From contig CAKQRB010000072.1 in the NCBI GenBank assembly GCA_934271195.1, forward strand, positions 1-14,881: a stretch of DNA of 14,881 nt, read 5' to 3'. Both the position numbers and the translations under genes were made by a program. The stretch's first letter is position 1. Every line of letters starts with the position of its first letter. Shown here one piece after another: positions 1 through 7,248 of this stretch. The notes under the pieces were generated by a model. That model had not been told where the DNA came from. It did not search any database and saw nothing but the letters and a program-made list of their open reading frames with translations. This DNA is from an uncultured Alphaproteobacteria bacterium (GTDB lineage Bacteria > Pseudomonadota > Alphaproteobacteria > RF32 > CAG-239).

Positions 1-1860
1 GATTTTTCCTGTTCCCGGCATATCCACCGCCTCAATAAAGAGAATGTCACCGCCGACTTCCGTCCATGCCAGACCGGTTGTAACACCGATATGATCTTCG
101 GACTCCGCCTCGCCGTAACGATATTTGATAACGCCGAGATACTTCTCCAAATTTTTGGCATTAACCTCAATATGGTCATTTTTCTCCAGCAAAATATTTT
201 TTACGGCTTTGCGTGCAATCTTGGACAATTCTCGTTCCAAATTACGCACGCCGGCTTCTCTGGTATAATAACGGACAATATCACGGATAGCCTCGTCCGT
301 AATAACCAATTCATGCGGCTTGACGGCGTTTTCCTCAAAAATCTTCGGTATCAGATGACGTTTGGATATTTCAATTTTCTCATCTTCGGTATACCCCGAA
401 AGCCTGATAATTTCCATACGATCCAACAGCGGCCGCGGCATATCCAGAGAATTTGCCGTTGTCACAAACATCACATCGGAAAGGTCATAATCCACTTCCA
501 GATAATGGTCGTTAAAGGCCGCATTCTGCTCCGGATCCAACACCTCCAGCAGCGCCGAACTCGGATCGCCGCGCCAGTCATTGCCTAACTTATCTATTTC
601 GTCAAGCAGGAACAACGGATTAGAAGTCGCAGCTTTTTTCATTCCTTTAATAATTTTTCCCGGCATAGAACCAATATAAGTCCGGCGATGTCCGCGGATT
701 TCCGCCTCATCGCGCATACCGCCGAGCGAGGCGCGCACAAAACTACGGCCCGTCGCCCGCGCAATAGATTTGCCGAGAGAAGTCTTGCCCACGCCGGGAG
801 GACCGACCAAACACAAAATCGGGCCTTTCACTTTGTCAGCTCGCGACTGCACGGCCAAATACTCCACAATTCTTTCTTTGACCTTGTCCAGACCATAGTG
901 ATCTTTCTCCAAAATATCCAACGCTTTTTGCAAATCCTTGTTGACTTTGGAACGTTTTTTCCACGGAATATCCAAGAGCCAGTCAAGATAATTGCGCACT
1001 ACAGTTGCCTCGGAAGACATTGAACTCATATTCTTCAGCTTTTTCACTTCAGCCAGAGCTTTTTCCTTAGCCTCTTTAGACAATTTGGTCTTTTCAATCT
1101 TTTTCATATATTCGGCAATCTCATTGCCGTCTTCATCATCGCCGAGCTCTTTCTGAATCGCCTTCATCTGCTCATTCAGATAATACTCTTTCTGGCTTTT
1201 CTCCATCTGCTGTTTAACGCGGGACTTAATTCGGTTTTCCACTTCCAGCATTGTAATTTCGGAATCCATAAAGCCCAAAATTTTTTCAAAGCGCTCATAC
1301 AGGGTTTCTCCCTCCAGCAAAGCCTGCTTTTCCTCAATTTTAAGAAAAAGGTGCGAAGCAATGGTATCGGCAAGCTTGCTGTAATCCTCAATCTGATTAA
1401 CCGCGGACAAGGCTTCGGGCGGAGTCTTGCGCGAAAGTTTCACATATTCTTCAAACTGTGACAATACGGCACGTACCAGAGCTTCCAGCTCCAGATTGTC
1501 TTTTTCTTCAACTTCCGGCAGAATTGTTGCCGTAACTTCAATAAACTCAGGATTATCGGCAAACGCATCAATCTTAACCCGCTCCAACCCCTCAATCAGA
1601 ACTTTAACCGTACCATCAGGAAGTTTCAAGAGTTGCAAAACCGTACCGACCGTACCGACCTTAAACAAATCCTCAGCCGTCGGGTCATCAATTTTTGCGT
1701 CTTTCTGAGTCAGCAGCACCACATTTTTATCTTTGTCAACACCGGCCTGCAAAGCCTTGATAGACTTGTCCCTTCCCACAAACAGCGGAACCACCATTTT
1801 TGGATAAACCACAATGTCCCGCAACGGAAGAACCGGATATTTTTCTTTTGTCTCTGCCAT
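1..1860 (-). CDS. lon: Lon ATP-dependent protease, C-terminus beyond window
   Basis: ATP-dependent serine protease of the cytoplasm that degrades misfolded and regulatory proteins. The reading frame is open from the ATG at 1860 to the window edge: 620 codons of the usual roughly 800. Visible parts are the N-terminal substrate-binding domain (starting MAETKEKYPVLPLRDIVVYP), a charged helical linker around residues 200-280, the AAA+ module with Walker A GPPGVGKT near residues 353-360 and Walker B LFLLDEIDK near 417-425, and the start of the protease domain (TEVGGDILFIEAVDMPG at the edge). The catalytic Ser-Lys pair should lie in the missing C-terminal part, so activity cannot be judged here. 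An AAGG motif lies 10 nt before the ATG. The gene is divergent from the fliN-lpxK operon. In many Alphaproteobacteria lon follows clpX; here its upstream neighbour is different. The identification is very secure. Confidence 0.97.
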   Translation of the reverse strand, partial: MAETKEKYPVLPLRDIVVYPKMVVPLFVGRDKSIKALQAGVDKDKNVVLLTQKDAKIDDPTAEDLFKVGTVGTVLQLLKLPDGTVKVLIEGLERVKIDAFADNPEFIEVTATILPEVEEKDNLELEALVRAVLSQFEEYVKLSRKTPPEALSAVNQIEDYSKLADTIASHLFLKIEEKQALLEGETLYERFEKILGFMDSEITMLEVENRIKSRVKQQMEKSQKEYYLNEQMKAIQKELGDDEDGNEIAEYMKKIEKTKLSKEAKEKALAEVKKLKNMSSMSSEATVVRNYLDWLLDIPWKKRSKVNKDLQKALDILEKDHYGLDKVKERIVEYLAVQSRADKVKGPILCLVGPPGVGKTSLGKSIARATGRSFVRASLGGMRDEAEIRGHRRTYIGSMPGKIIKGMKKAATSNPLFLLDEIDKLGNDWRGDPSSALLEVLDPEQNAAFNDHYLEVDYDLSDVMFVTTANSLDMPRPLLDRMEIIRLSGYTEDEKIEISKRHLIPKIFEENAVKPHELVITDEAIRDIVRYYTREAGVRNLERELSKIARKAVKNILLEKNDHIEVNAKNLEKYLGVIKYRYGEAESEDHIGVTTGLAWTEVGGDILFIEAVDMPGTGKI

Positions 1861-1893
1861 TTCATAAACACCTTACAATTTTAACCTACCCAC

Positions 1894-1963
1894 AATATAT
1901 AAGTTGGCATAATGCCATCTGCAACAATACTGCAAAACTTTTTTGGCACAAATACGTTTTGCA
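1894..1963 (-). promoter_or_regulatory. Putative lon promoter/operator region with two inverted repeats
   Basis: Reading towards lon, a TATATT hexamer (1894-1899) is a fair -10 box. The best -35 candidate, TTGCAG (1919-1924), is weak and 19 bp away. Directly upstream of the -10 lies a 13-bp palindrome, TGGCAT-A-ATGCCA (1905-1917). Further up is an inverted repeat with 8-bp arms TGCAAAAC (1931-1938) and GTTTTGCA (1956-1963) around a 17-nt spacer. The palindromes would suit a repressor or activator of lon. No CIRCE heat-shock operator and no clear sigma-32 promoter was seen. The promoter call is inference; the palindromes are directly visible. Confidence 0.35.
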
Positions 1964-2042
1964 GGCAATCTTAAACTTTTTAATCCACAAGCCTCTGTCG
2001 CAGCCGACGTTTTATTAAGAACAAACTTATAAGAAGAAGACA

Positions 2043-2103
2043 GACTTTATATAAAAAAGCCAAAGTTATGCGCAAAACGCATAAAAAGACTTTATAAAAA
2101 AGA
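2043..2103 (+). repeat. Direct repeat flanking a palindrome in the fliN leader
   Basis: AGACTTTATATAAAAAAG (2043-2059 region) and AGACTTTATAAAAAAG (2088-2103) are near-identical direct repeats. Between them sits a hairpin-forming inverted repeat, TTATGCG-CAAAA-CGCATAA (2066-2084). The block lies just upstream of the FliN-type gene, where its promoter would be expected, so a regulatory role is possible. No confident -35/-10 pair was found on the plus strand. Confidence 0.4.
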
Positions 2104-2161
2104 AAAAATATATAAAATGGCATTAAGTAATAAAATCCATATCCGGAGAATAAAAAAAACA

Positions 2162-2419
2162 ATGGTGTCAGGCAATAAGAATATCATCCCCAACGACGGA
2201 ATCAGAGTTGAACTTTCCGTCACGCTCGGAACCGCCGACCTGCGCGTCCACCAGCTGCTCAAGCTCGGCCGCGGCGCGGTTGTTGAACTTGACCGCGGAA
2301 TCAATGACTATGTCGACATTTATGCCAATGATGTCTTAATCGGCCGCGGCGAAGTGATCATCACGGAAAACGATTCTATCGGCATCTCCGTTACGGAAAT
2401 GATTGGAAGCAAAGGTTGA
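2162..2419 (+). CDS. fliN: FliN-type flagellar motor switch protein (single SpoA domain)
   Basis: FliN forms part of the cytoplasmic C-ring of the flagellar basal body, where with FliM and FliG it sets rotation direction; the related SpoA proteins of type III secretion do similar scaffolding. Almost the whole protein is one SpoA domain, with the typical run VELSVTLGTADLRVHQLL, then LGRGAVVELDR, VDIYANDVLIGRGEV and IGISVTEMI. The ATG at 2162 (85 residues) is preferred because GGAG lies upstream at 2145-2148, although the 13-nt spacing is long. An in-frame ATG at 2117 would add 15 basic residues but has no ribosome-binding site and falls in a low-complexity A-rich stretch. It lies 7 nt upstream of a lipid A acyltransferase-like gene, with no other flagellar gene in view. 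The domain is secure; true flagellar function in this setting is inferred. Confidence 0.85.
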   Translation: MVSGNKNIIPNDGIRVELSVTLGTADLRVHQLLKLGRGAVVELDRGINDYVDIYANDVLIGRGEVIITENDSIGISVTEMIGSKG

Positions 2420-2426
2420 GCCCTCC

Positions 2427-3188
2427 ATGTCTAAATCCAAGCCGTTAAAAAAAGCACTCAAAAAAATTACCAGATCCAAATTTGTCACCCGGCTCGTGAG
2501 CCGGCTGCTTTATCTGTATGTCAAATTTGTTTTTGCCACCAGTCGGTGGGAAATCCGCGGTCTGGACAACATCCTGAATACCTGGATGGAAGAAGGCAAT
2601 TTTATTTTGGTCGGCTGGCACGGCCGCGCCTTGATGATGCCGATGATTTTCAAAAAAAACTATCATCCGGAAATGCGGGCTCTGGTCTCATTGCACAATG
2701 ACGGCCGTATTATTGCCGGCATACTGGAACGATGCGGCATCAAAACCATTGGCGGATCAACCAGCAACAATGCCAAAGGCGCCGCAGTCAACATCATGCA
2801 CACACTCAACAACAAAATTTCCGTCACCATTATCCCTGACGGCCCGCGCGGTCCTCGTATGCGCATGAGCATGAGTCCGGTTTACTTTGCGCACAAGACC
2901 GGCAAACCGCTGATTGGCATGGTCTACAGCGTTAAAAAAGCCAAAATCATTGAAAAAGCCTGGGATAAAATGATGATTCCGGTGCCATTCAATCAGGGCA
3001 TATATCTGATTTCAGAACCTTTTTATGTTCCCAAAGAAGCGGACGAAAAAGAACTGGAACAATATCGTCTTGACTTCGAAAAAATTATGAACAACCTGAA
3101 CGACGAAGCCGACAGAGCAATGGGAATTCCGCAAGTTCTGCCTGGCAACGACGTCAAAATCAAGAAACATCTGGCAGAGAAAAAATAA
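2427..3188 (+). CDS. DUF374-family lysophospholipid/lipid A acyltransferase
   Basis: A 253-residue member of the DUF374 branch of the LPLAT acyltransferases, the family that includes LpxJ, a late acyltransferase of lipid A in epsilonproteobacteria. Seen in the sequence: a basic N-terminus with a hydrophobic stretch near residues 20-36 that probably associates with the inner membrane, the catalytic-type histidine in GWHGR (His65), SLHNDGRIIAGIL (88-100), GGSTSNNAKGA (109-119) and PDGPRGPR (138-145). The classic HX4D acidic residue is absent after His65, as in this subfamily. The ATG at 2427 is chosen over an upstream TTG at 2403 that would overlap fliN. Its TAA shares a base with the waaA ATG (TAATG), so the two are translationally coupled. 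A lipid A late-acylation role is inferred from this context; no gene symbol is assigned because the acyl position cannot be read from the sequence. Confidence 0.88.
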   Translation: MSKSKPLKKALKKITRSKFVTRLVSRLLYLYVKFVFATSRWEIRGLDNILNTWMEEGNFILVGWHGRALMMPMIFKKNYHPEMRALVSLHNDGRIIAGILERCGIKTIGGSTSNNAKGAAVNIMHTLNNKISVTIIPDGPRGPRMRMSMSPVYFAHKTGKPLIGMVYSVKKAKIIEKAWDKMMIPVPFNQGIYLISEPFYVPKEADEKELEQYRLDFEKIMNNLNDEADRAMGIPQVLPGNDVKIKKHLAEKK

Positions 3189-4447
3189 TGTTTATCGGTA
3201 TTTACAACACTCTGATTCGCGCATTTTATCCGCTGGTCATCAAACGCTACATCAACAAACGTAAGAAAAACGGCAAAGAAGACCTCAAGCGCTTCAACGA
3301 ACGTATCGGCAAGCCGCAAAAGCAGCGGCCGGAAGGCAAGCTGATTTGGATGCATGGCGCTTCCGTTGGCGAAAGCCTGTCCATGTTACCGCTCATTACC
3401 CGTCTGCTTGAGGCCTACCCGGATTTAAACATCATGGTCACGACCGGCACCGTTACCTCCGCCGAACTGATGAACAAAAGGCTGCCTGAACGTGCGTTTC
3501 ATCAATATATTCCAATTGACCATCCCCGTTTTGTTCGCCGTTTTATCAAATACTGGCGGCCGGATCTTGTCTTGTGGTTTGAATCGGAATTATGGCCGGC
3601 ATTGCTGTCTGGAATCAAAAAAAATAACATTCCGCTGATTTTGATTAACGGCCGTATCTCCAACAAATCTTTCAAAATGTGGCAACAGTTTGACTACATC
3701 TGCAAAGAGCTGCTGGACTGTTTTACCCTGTGCCTCGGCCAGTCGGAAGAAGACGCCTATCGCCTGCGCGTTCTCGGTGCCAGAGACTCAATGTGCCTCG
3801 GCAACATTAAATACGCCGGCATCAACCCGCCGGTAGATGAAACCAAACTGTCAGAGTTAAAATCCCAAATAGGAAACAGAACGATATGGTGCATTTGCTC
3901 AACCCATGACAATGAAGAGGTCCGCGCGGCGCAAATCCACAAGAACCTTAAAAAAGAATTTTCTGACTTATTGCTGATTGCCGCCCCCCGCCACCCGCAC
4001 CGTGGACCGGAGATTCAAAAAGTCCTCAATGAACTTGGCCTGAAAACAGCACTTCGCTCGGCCGGCGAAAAAATTTCAGACAAGACTGATGTTTATATCG
4101 CCGACACCATCGGAGAAGTCGGCCTGTGGTATACTCTGAGTCCGATAACTTTCATCGGCGGATCATTGATTCCGCACGGCGGACAAAATTTTATGGAGCC
4201 GTCACGCTTTCGCAATGCCGTGATCGTCGGACCGCATATGCACAACTTTACCGACGCAATGAACCGTGCAAAAAAAGCCGATGCCATCATTCAGGTTCAA
4301 AATGATGTGGAGCTGGAAGAAAGCATCCGCAGCCTGCTTCAACACAAAGAACTGCTGGAAGCCAAACGTAGTCTGGCTTATAACTGGGCTCAGGGAGAAG
4401 CAAAAATTCTGGACGGGATTTTGGATAAGGTCAAAGGATATATTTAA
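3188..4447 (+). CDS. waaA: 3-deoxy-D-manno-octulosonic acid (Kdo) transferase
   Basis: Transfers Kdo from CMP-Kdo to the lipid A precursor at the cytoplasmic face of the inner membrane (glycosyltransferase family 30, GT-B fold). The 419-residue length is normal. A short N-terminal membrane anchor (about residues 1-19) is followed by RFNERIG, with the probable catalytic base Glu38. Then come MHGASVGES (55-63), the LVLWFESELWP block (127-137), APRHPHR (266-272) for nucleotide-sugar binding, and PHGGQNFMEP (329-338). It overlaps the upstream acyltransferase by one base (TAATG) and ends one base before the lpxK start. How many Kdo residues are added (mono-, bi- or trifunctional) cannot be told from motifs. 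Confidence 0.96.
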   Translation: MFIGIYNTLIRAFYPLVIKRYINKRKKNGKEDLKRFNERIGKPQKQRPEGKLIWMHGASVGESLSMLPLITRLLEAYPDLNIMVTTGTVTSAELMNKRLPERAFHQYIPIDHPRFVRRFIKYWRPDLVLWFESELWPALLSGIKKNNIPLILINGRISNKSFKMWQQFDYICKELLDCFTLCLGQSEEDAYRLRVLGARDSMCLGNIKYAGINPPVDETKLSELKSQIGNRTIWCICSTHDNEEVRAAQIHKNLKKEFSDLLLIAAPRHPHRGPEIQKVLNELGLKTALRSAGEKISDKTDVYIADTIGEVGLWYTLSPITFIGGSLIPHGGQNFMEPSRFRNAVIVGPHMHNFTDAMNRAKKADAIIQVQNDVELEESIRSLLQHKELLEAKRSLAYNWAQGEAKILDGILDKVKGYI

Positions 4448-4448
4448 G

Positions 4449-5423
4449 ATGAAGACCCCTGTTTTCTGGAACAGCGATAACCTTTTGTCAGACCTGCTCT
4501 GCCCGCTGGGATGGATTTATGCTTTAGCCAGCAGACTGCGCCTCCGCTTCAAAAAAAGCCGCAAAGTCGTTTGTCCGGTTATCTGCATCGGCAATCTGAC
4601 GGCCGGCGGCACCGGCAAAACGCCGGTTTCCGTTTCCATTGCCGCAATGTTGCAGCAGGCCGGTAAAAAACCTTTTTTCGTTACCCGCGGTTACGGCGGC
4701 AAAAGCCGCAATATTTTTGCAGACCCGACACGTTACGATGTCCGCCAAACCGGTGACGAACCGTTGCTCCTTGCACGTCAGGCTCAAACCGTCATTAACC
4801 CGAACCGTGCTCAGGGAGCTGAACTGGCTGTACAAAACGGCGCTGACATCATTATAATGGATGACGGTTTTCAAAACCCCGGATTATATAAAGATTTGTC
4901 GTTTTTAGTCTTTGATGGCGCTTCCGGCATCGGCAATGGCAAATACATTCCAGCCGGTCCGCTGCGCGAAAATTTTGCCGCCGGATTAAAACGGGCACAA
5001 GCGGCTATTATTCTGGGTGAAGATAAGCACAATCTGACAAAACGCCTGAAAAAGCTGCCGGTTTTTTACGGAAAGGTAAAAGCTCTGCCTCCCAAACTGC
5101 CACCGCAAAACATTATTGCTTTCGCCGGCATCGGTCGCCCGCAGAAATTTTACAACTCGTTAAAAGAACTCGGTTTTACTCTGATAAAAACCTTTGACTT
5201 CGGCGATCATCATTTCTATACCGAAGACGAGTTGCAAAATCTTCTCCACGAAGCCCATTATTTTAATGCCGAACTATTCACCACGGCCAAAGATTTTGTG
5301 AAAATTCCAACCATATTGCAGCCTCATTTCAATGTGCTGGAAATTTCAGTTGAATGGAAAAATCCGCAGGAACTGACAGACTTTATCTTAAAACGGCTGC
5401 CGTCAATAAAATCACCGAACTAA
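4449..5423 (+). CDS. lpxK: Tetraacyldisaccharide 4'-kinase (lipid A 4'-kinase)
   Basis: Phosphorylates the 4' position of the lipid A disaccharide to give lipid IVA, the acceptor for WaaA; membrane-associated P-loop kinase. The ATG at 4449 lies one base after the waaA stop and gives 324 residues, the normal family length. The longer open frame back to 4266 only overlaps waaA and lacks family similarity. Motifs: CIGNLTAGGTGKTP (46-59, Walker A with the family's GG), VTRGYGG (78-84), TGDEP (101-105), MDDGFQNP (137-144) with the DD pair expected to bind metal and act in catalysis, and FGDHHFYTEDEL near residue 255 with the conserved histidines. It is the last gene of the operon, followed by inverted repeats. 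Confidence 0.96.
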   Translation: MKTPVFWNSDNLLSDLLCPLGWIYALASRLRLRFKKSRKVVCPVICIGNLTAGGTGKTPVSVSIAAMLQQAGKKPFFVTRGYGGKSRNIFADPTRYDVRQTGDEPLLLARQAQTVINPNRAQGAELAVQNGADIIIMDDGFQNPGLYKDLSFLVFDGASGIGNGKYIPAGPLRENFAAGLKRAQAAIILGEDKHNLTKRLKKLPVFYGKVKALPPKLPPQNIIAFAGIGRPQKFYNSLKELGFTLIKTFDFGDHHFYTEDELQNLLHEAHYFNAELFTTAKDFVKIPTILQPHFNVLEISVEWKNPQELTDFILKRLPSIKSPN

Positions 5424-5494
5424 AAGGCACAAAACCTTTTTCGCCTTGATAGTTACGAAAATAGTTCCGACAAAAACCTTTTATCAGGCGAAAG
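5422..5494 (+). terminator. Inverted repeats after lpxK, possible terminator
   Basis: The lpxK stop codon is part of a small hairpin AAAAGG-CACAAAA-CCTTTT (5422-5440) ending in a short T run, a weak terminator. The right arm of this also belongs to a larger inverted repeat: TTTCGCCTTGATA (5439-5451) pairs with TATCAGGCGAAA (5482-5493) with one bulged base. These two folds exclude each other. Downstream, AAACGC/GCGTT (5519-5544) encloses a further weak hairpin. The 226-bp gap to the next gene holds nothing else apart from the promoter at 5580. Confidence 0.4.
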
Positions 5495-5579
5495 ACTACC
5501 ATCAGGCCTGCCTCAAAAAAACGCTGAAGAAAACGTTTTGCGTTAAAACATCATTTTATACTTATAAACAAAAAACATA

Positions 5580-5607
5580 TTGACAAAATTTAACAAAATG
5601 GTATATT
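5580..5607 (+). promoter_or_regulatory. Sigma-70-type promoter of the 434-residue hypothetical gene
   Basis: A perfect TTGACA (5580-5585) is followed after 16 bp by TATATT (5602-5607), five of six matches to the -10 consensus. Transcription would start near 5614 and leave a leader of about 35 nt carrying GGAG (5640-5643) 6 nt before the ATG at 5650. It is the best consensus promoter in the window and indicates that the hypothetical gene is transcribed independently of the lipid A operon. Confidence 0.6.
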
Positions 5608-5649
5608 TAGTCATCTTTTCACACATTTTTACAATTTTCGGAGACTTAA

Positions 5650-6954
5650 ATGCCCGTAAAAACATATATTTCACGCGACCAAATCAAACAGTACATCTCC
5701 AGTCAGGCTTCTGTCAGATATTCTGGAAAATCAAACAGCTACTTAGACAGCTGCAATCAGGTGATCTGTAACCAAAGCATCGATCTTATAGATGACTACC
5801 TGAACAACAGAATTGAAACCGCTCCGGAAGCATTTAAAGATATTGAAGATTTGATTTATACATTAAAATTAAGTTCAAACCGCAAAACCTCTTTGCAATT
5901 GCAAAAGGCATTACACCGTTTGGAACAAAAAAAATCATTGATGCTTCAAACAATTCAACAGCTGAAAAATCTAAAAAACATCAAAATCGTTACGGACATC
6001 TTAAACAGCAAAAAAGCCGCAAAAAAATTAAGCGCTGCGGAGCTAAACATCATAAACGAAACATTAAAACAAAATCCGACCGATAAAAGACTGCGTCAAA
6101 AAGCAGAAAGCTATGCCCTGCTCTGCCTTTCTTCCTTAAAAAACAACGGAGAATTTAACAAGAGAAATCCTGAGCATATAAAACTTGTCAATAACTATAA
6201 CCTGCAACATGTTAAAACAGCTCAAAAAAAACATACAAATCCGTTGCCGGTAAAAACAACCGCTCCGACCCAAAAGAAAGCGGGCTTTATAAAAATTTTA
6301 GCTTTGAAACTCAAAGGCCTAAAAGACAAATATCAGGATAAAATTGAATTTTTAAAACATCGCCTACACAGAAAGAAGCGAAAAATCAAAGACTTTATAT
6401 TTCTGGGAACAGCAACTGCCATTTCTGTTTTTTTGGGCAAAAATATTATGAAAGAAATCAATTATACCTATACGCCCCCAATTAAACCGGCCAAAGAGAC
6501 CAAAATAACACCGGTACAGCAGACACCGGAAAATCAGAAAAAAACAGCAGACTTCGCTAAAGCCGCAGAAACTGTTATTACCGGAGACTATTATGATACG
6601 GCATTGCAAATTCACCTGAAATCCGCAGATAAAGTGCAAAAGCTGTATAATCAAATTGCCGCTTTGGCAGAGGAAGGTAAAATCTCACCGGATAGTGAAA
6701 ATGGTATAAAACAATACGCTCATGCCTTCACCATGTACCGGCTTATCCGCCCGAATTCTGAAGAAAGTAAGGCCATTCAAAACTTGTTAAACGGCGGTCA
6801 GGAAGACGGAAGATATATTGACGGACTGGTAAAAAAGGCCGGACGGCATGGTCAGGGCGTCAAACCGGACAATAATAGCATTACGCACAGCAATTTTGAC
6901 AATGCCGCAACAACACTGCAATTGCAGCATTTGAAGAACCTGCAGACAAGGTAA
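5650..6954 (+). CDS. Lysine-rich single-span membrane protein of unknown function
   Basis: I do not recognise this 434-residue protein. The start is supported by GGAG 6 nt upstream and a near-consensus promoter. Residues 1-190 are mainly alpha-helical and rich in Lys, Gln, Asn and Leu, with coiled-coil-like character around 80-120. Residues 205-247 are very basic (for example HRLHRKKRKIKDF). One hydrophobic segment, about residues 249-266, follows. The positive-inside rule puts the large N-terminal part in the cytoplasm and the C-terminal part outside the inner membrane. A Pro/Thr-rich linker (274-296) leads to a C-terminal domain (about 300-434) with YYDTALQIHLKSADKVQKLY and AEEGKISPD. There is no signal peptide, catalytic motif or repeat. 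Base composition is visibly more AT-rich than in the lipid A genes, which suggests a fast-evolving or transferred gene. That it is a real gene is likely; its function is unknown. Confidence 0.8.
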   Translation: MPVKTYISRDQIKQYISSQASVRYSGKSNSYLDSCNQVICNQSIDLIDDYLNNRIETAPEAFKDIEDLIYTLKLSSNRKTSLQLQKALHRLEQKKSLMLQTIQQLKNLKNIKIVTDILNSKKAAKKLSAAELNIINETLKQNPTDKRLRQKAESYALLCLSSLKNNGEFNKRNPEHIKLVNNYNLQHVKTAQKKHTNPLPVKTTAPTQKKAGFIKILALKLKGLKDKYQDKIEFLKHRLHRKKRKIKDFIFLGTATAISVFLGKNIMKEINYTYTPPIKPAKETKITPVQQTPENQKKTADFAKAAETVITGDYYDTALQIHLKSADKVQKLYNQIAALAEEGKISPDSENGIKQYAHAFTMYRLIRPNSEESKAIQNLLNGGQEDGRYIDGLVKKAGRHGQGVKPDNNSITHSNFDNAATTLQLQHLKNLQTR

Positions 6955-6979
6955 AACTTCTTACCTTCAACGTTTCTCG

Positions 6980-7048
6980 TAAACCGACTCTCCGAGTAAA
7001 AAAAGCCGCCTCTTAAAGGACGGTTTTTTAATGGCGGATGGTATAGAA
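6980..7048 (-). repeat. Decayed duplicate of tRNA-Ser 3' end plus terminator
   Basis: This 69-bp stretch aligns with 7197-7265 at roughly four-fifths identity by eye. The partner segment holds the tRNA-Ser(GCU) terminator and the last bases of the tRNA. Shared features are the A run, the hairpin, the T run, then AATGGCGGA and GTATAG, which on the minus strand read as CTATAC..TCCGCCATT, the tRNA 3' end with CCA. The tRNA remnant is about 16 nt; the T arm and beyond are absent. The hairpin here has one C-A mismatch (7006-7011 against 7018-7023), so it is a weaker terminator than the intact copy. It could be a relic of a tandem tRNA duplication or of an integration event at the tRNA. Confidence 0.6.
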
Positions 7049-7057
7049 CGGCTACGT

Positions 7058-7085
7058 AAAAACAGCCAAAGTAATGGCTGTTTTT
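7058..7085. terminator. Strong bidirectional hairpin terminator
   Basis: AAAAACAGCC (7058-7067) and GGCTGTTTTT (7076-7085) form a perfect 10-bp stem around an 8-nt loop, with the A and T runs giving a U tail in either direction. It can stop plus-strand transcription from the hypothetical gene and minus-strand read-through from tRNA-Ser. With the hairpins at 7006-7029 and 7213-7246 it is one of three terminator-like structures within 250 bp. Confidence 0.7.
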
Positions 7086-7212
7086 ATCTGCAACGTCTCA
7101 GAAAACGTTGGCAAGCAAGGGAAGCGAAGCAACCACAGCGCGCTTACGTTCCTGAGGAATAGTCCTATGCGTTTTATGGAAAATACAATTTTCCTTAAAA
7201 CGGCTCTCCGCA

Positions 7213-7246
7213 TAAAAAAAAGCCGTCCCTTAATGGACGGTTTTTT
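7213..7246 (-). terminator. Rho-independent terminator of tRNA-Ser(GCU)
   Basis: CCGTCC (7223-7228) and GGACGG (7235-7240) form a perfect 6-bp GC-rich stem with a 6-nt loop. On the minus strand it begins 8 nt after the CCA end of the tRNA and is followed by C and eight T (plus-strand A run 7213-7221). The T run on the other side lets it work in both directions. Confidence 0.75.
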
Positions 7247-7248
7247 AA

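Noticed and set aside
91..588. A 165-codon plus-strand open frame
   Set aside because: It is antisense to the AAA+ and protease parts of lon, which are continuous and well conserved on the other strand.
4266..4448. An N-terminal extension of LpxK by 61 residues
   Set aside because: The extension overlaps the 3' end of waaA in another frame. The ATG at 4449 gives the normal LpxK length and sits one base after the waaA stop.
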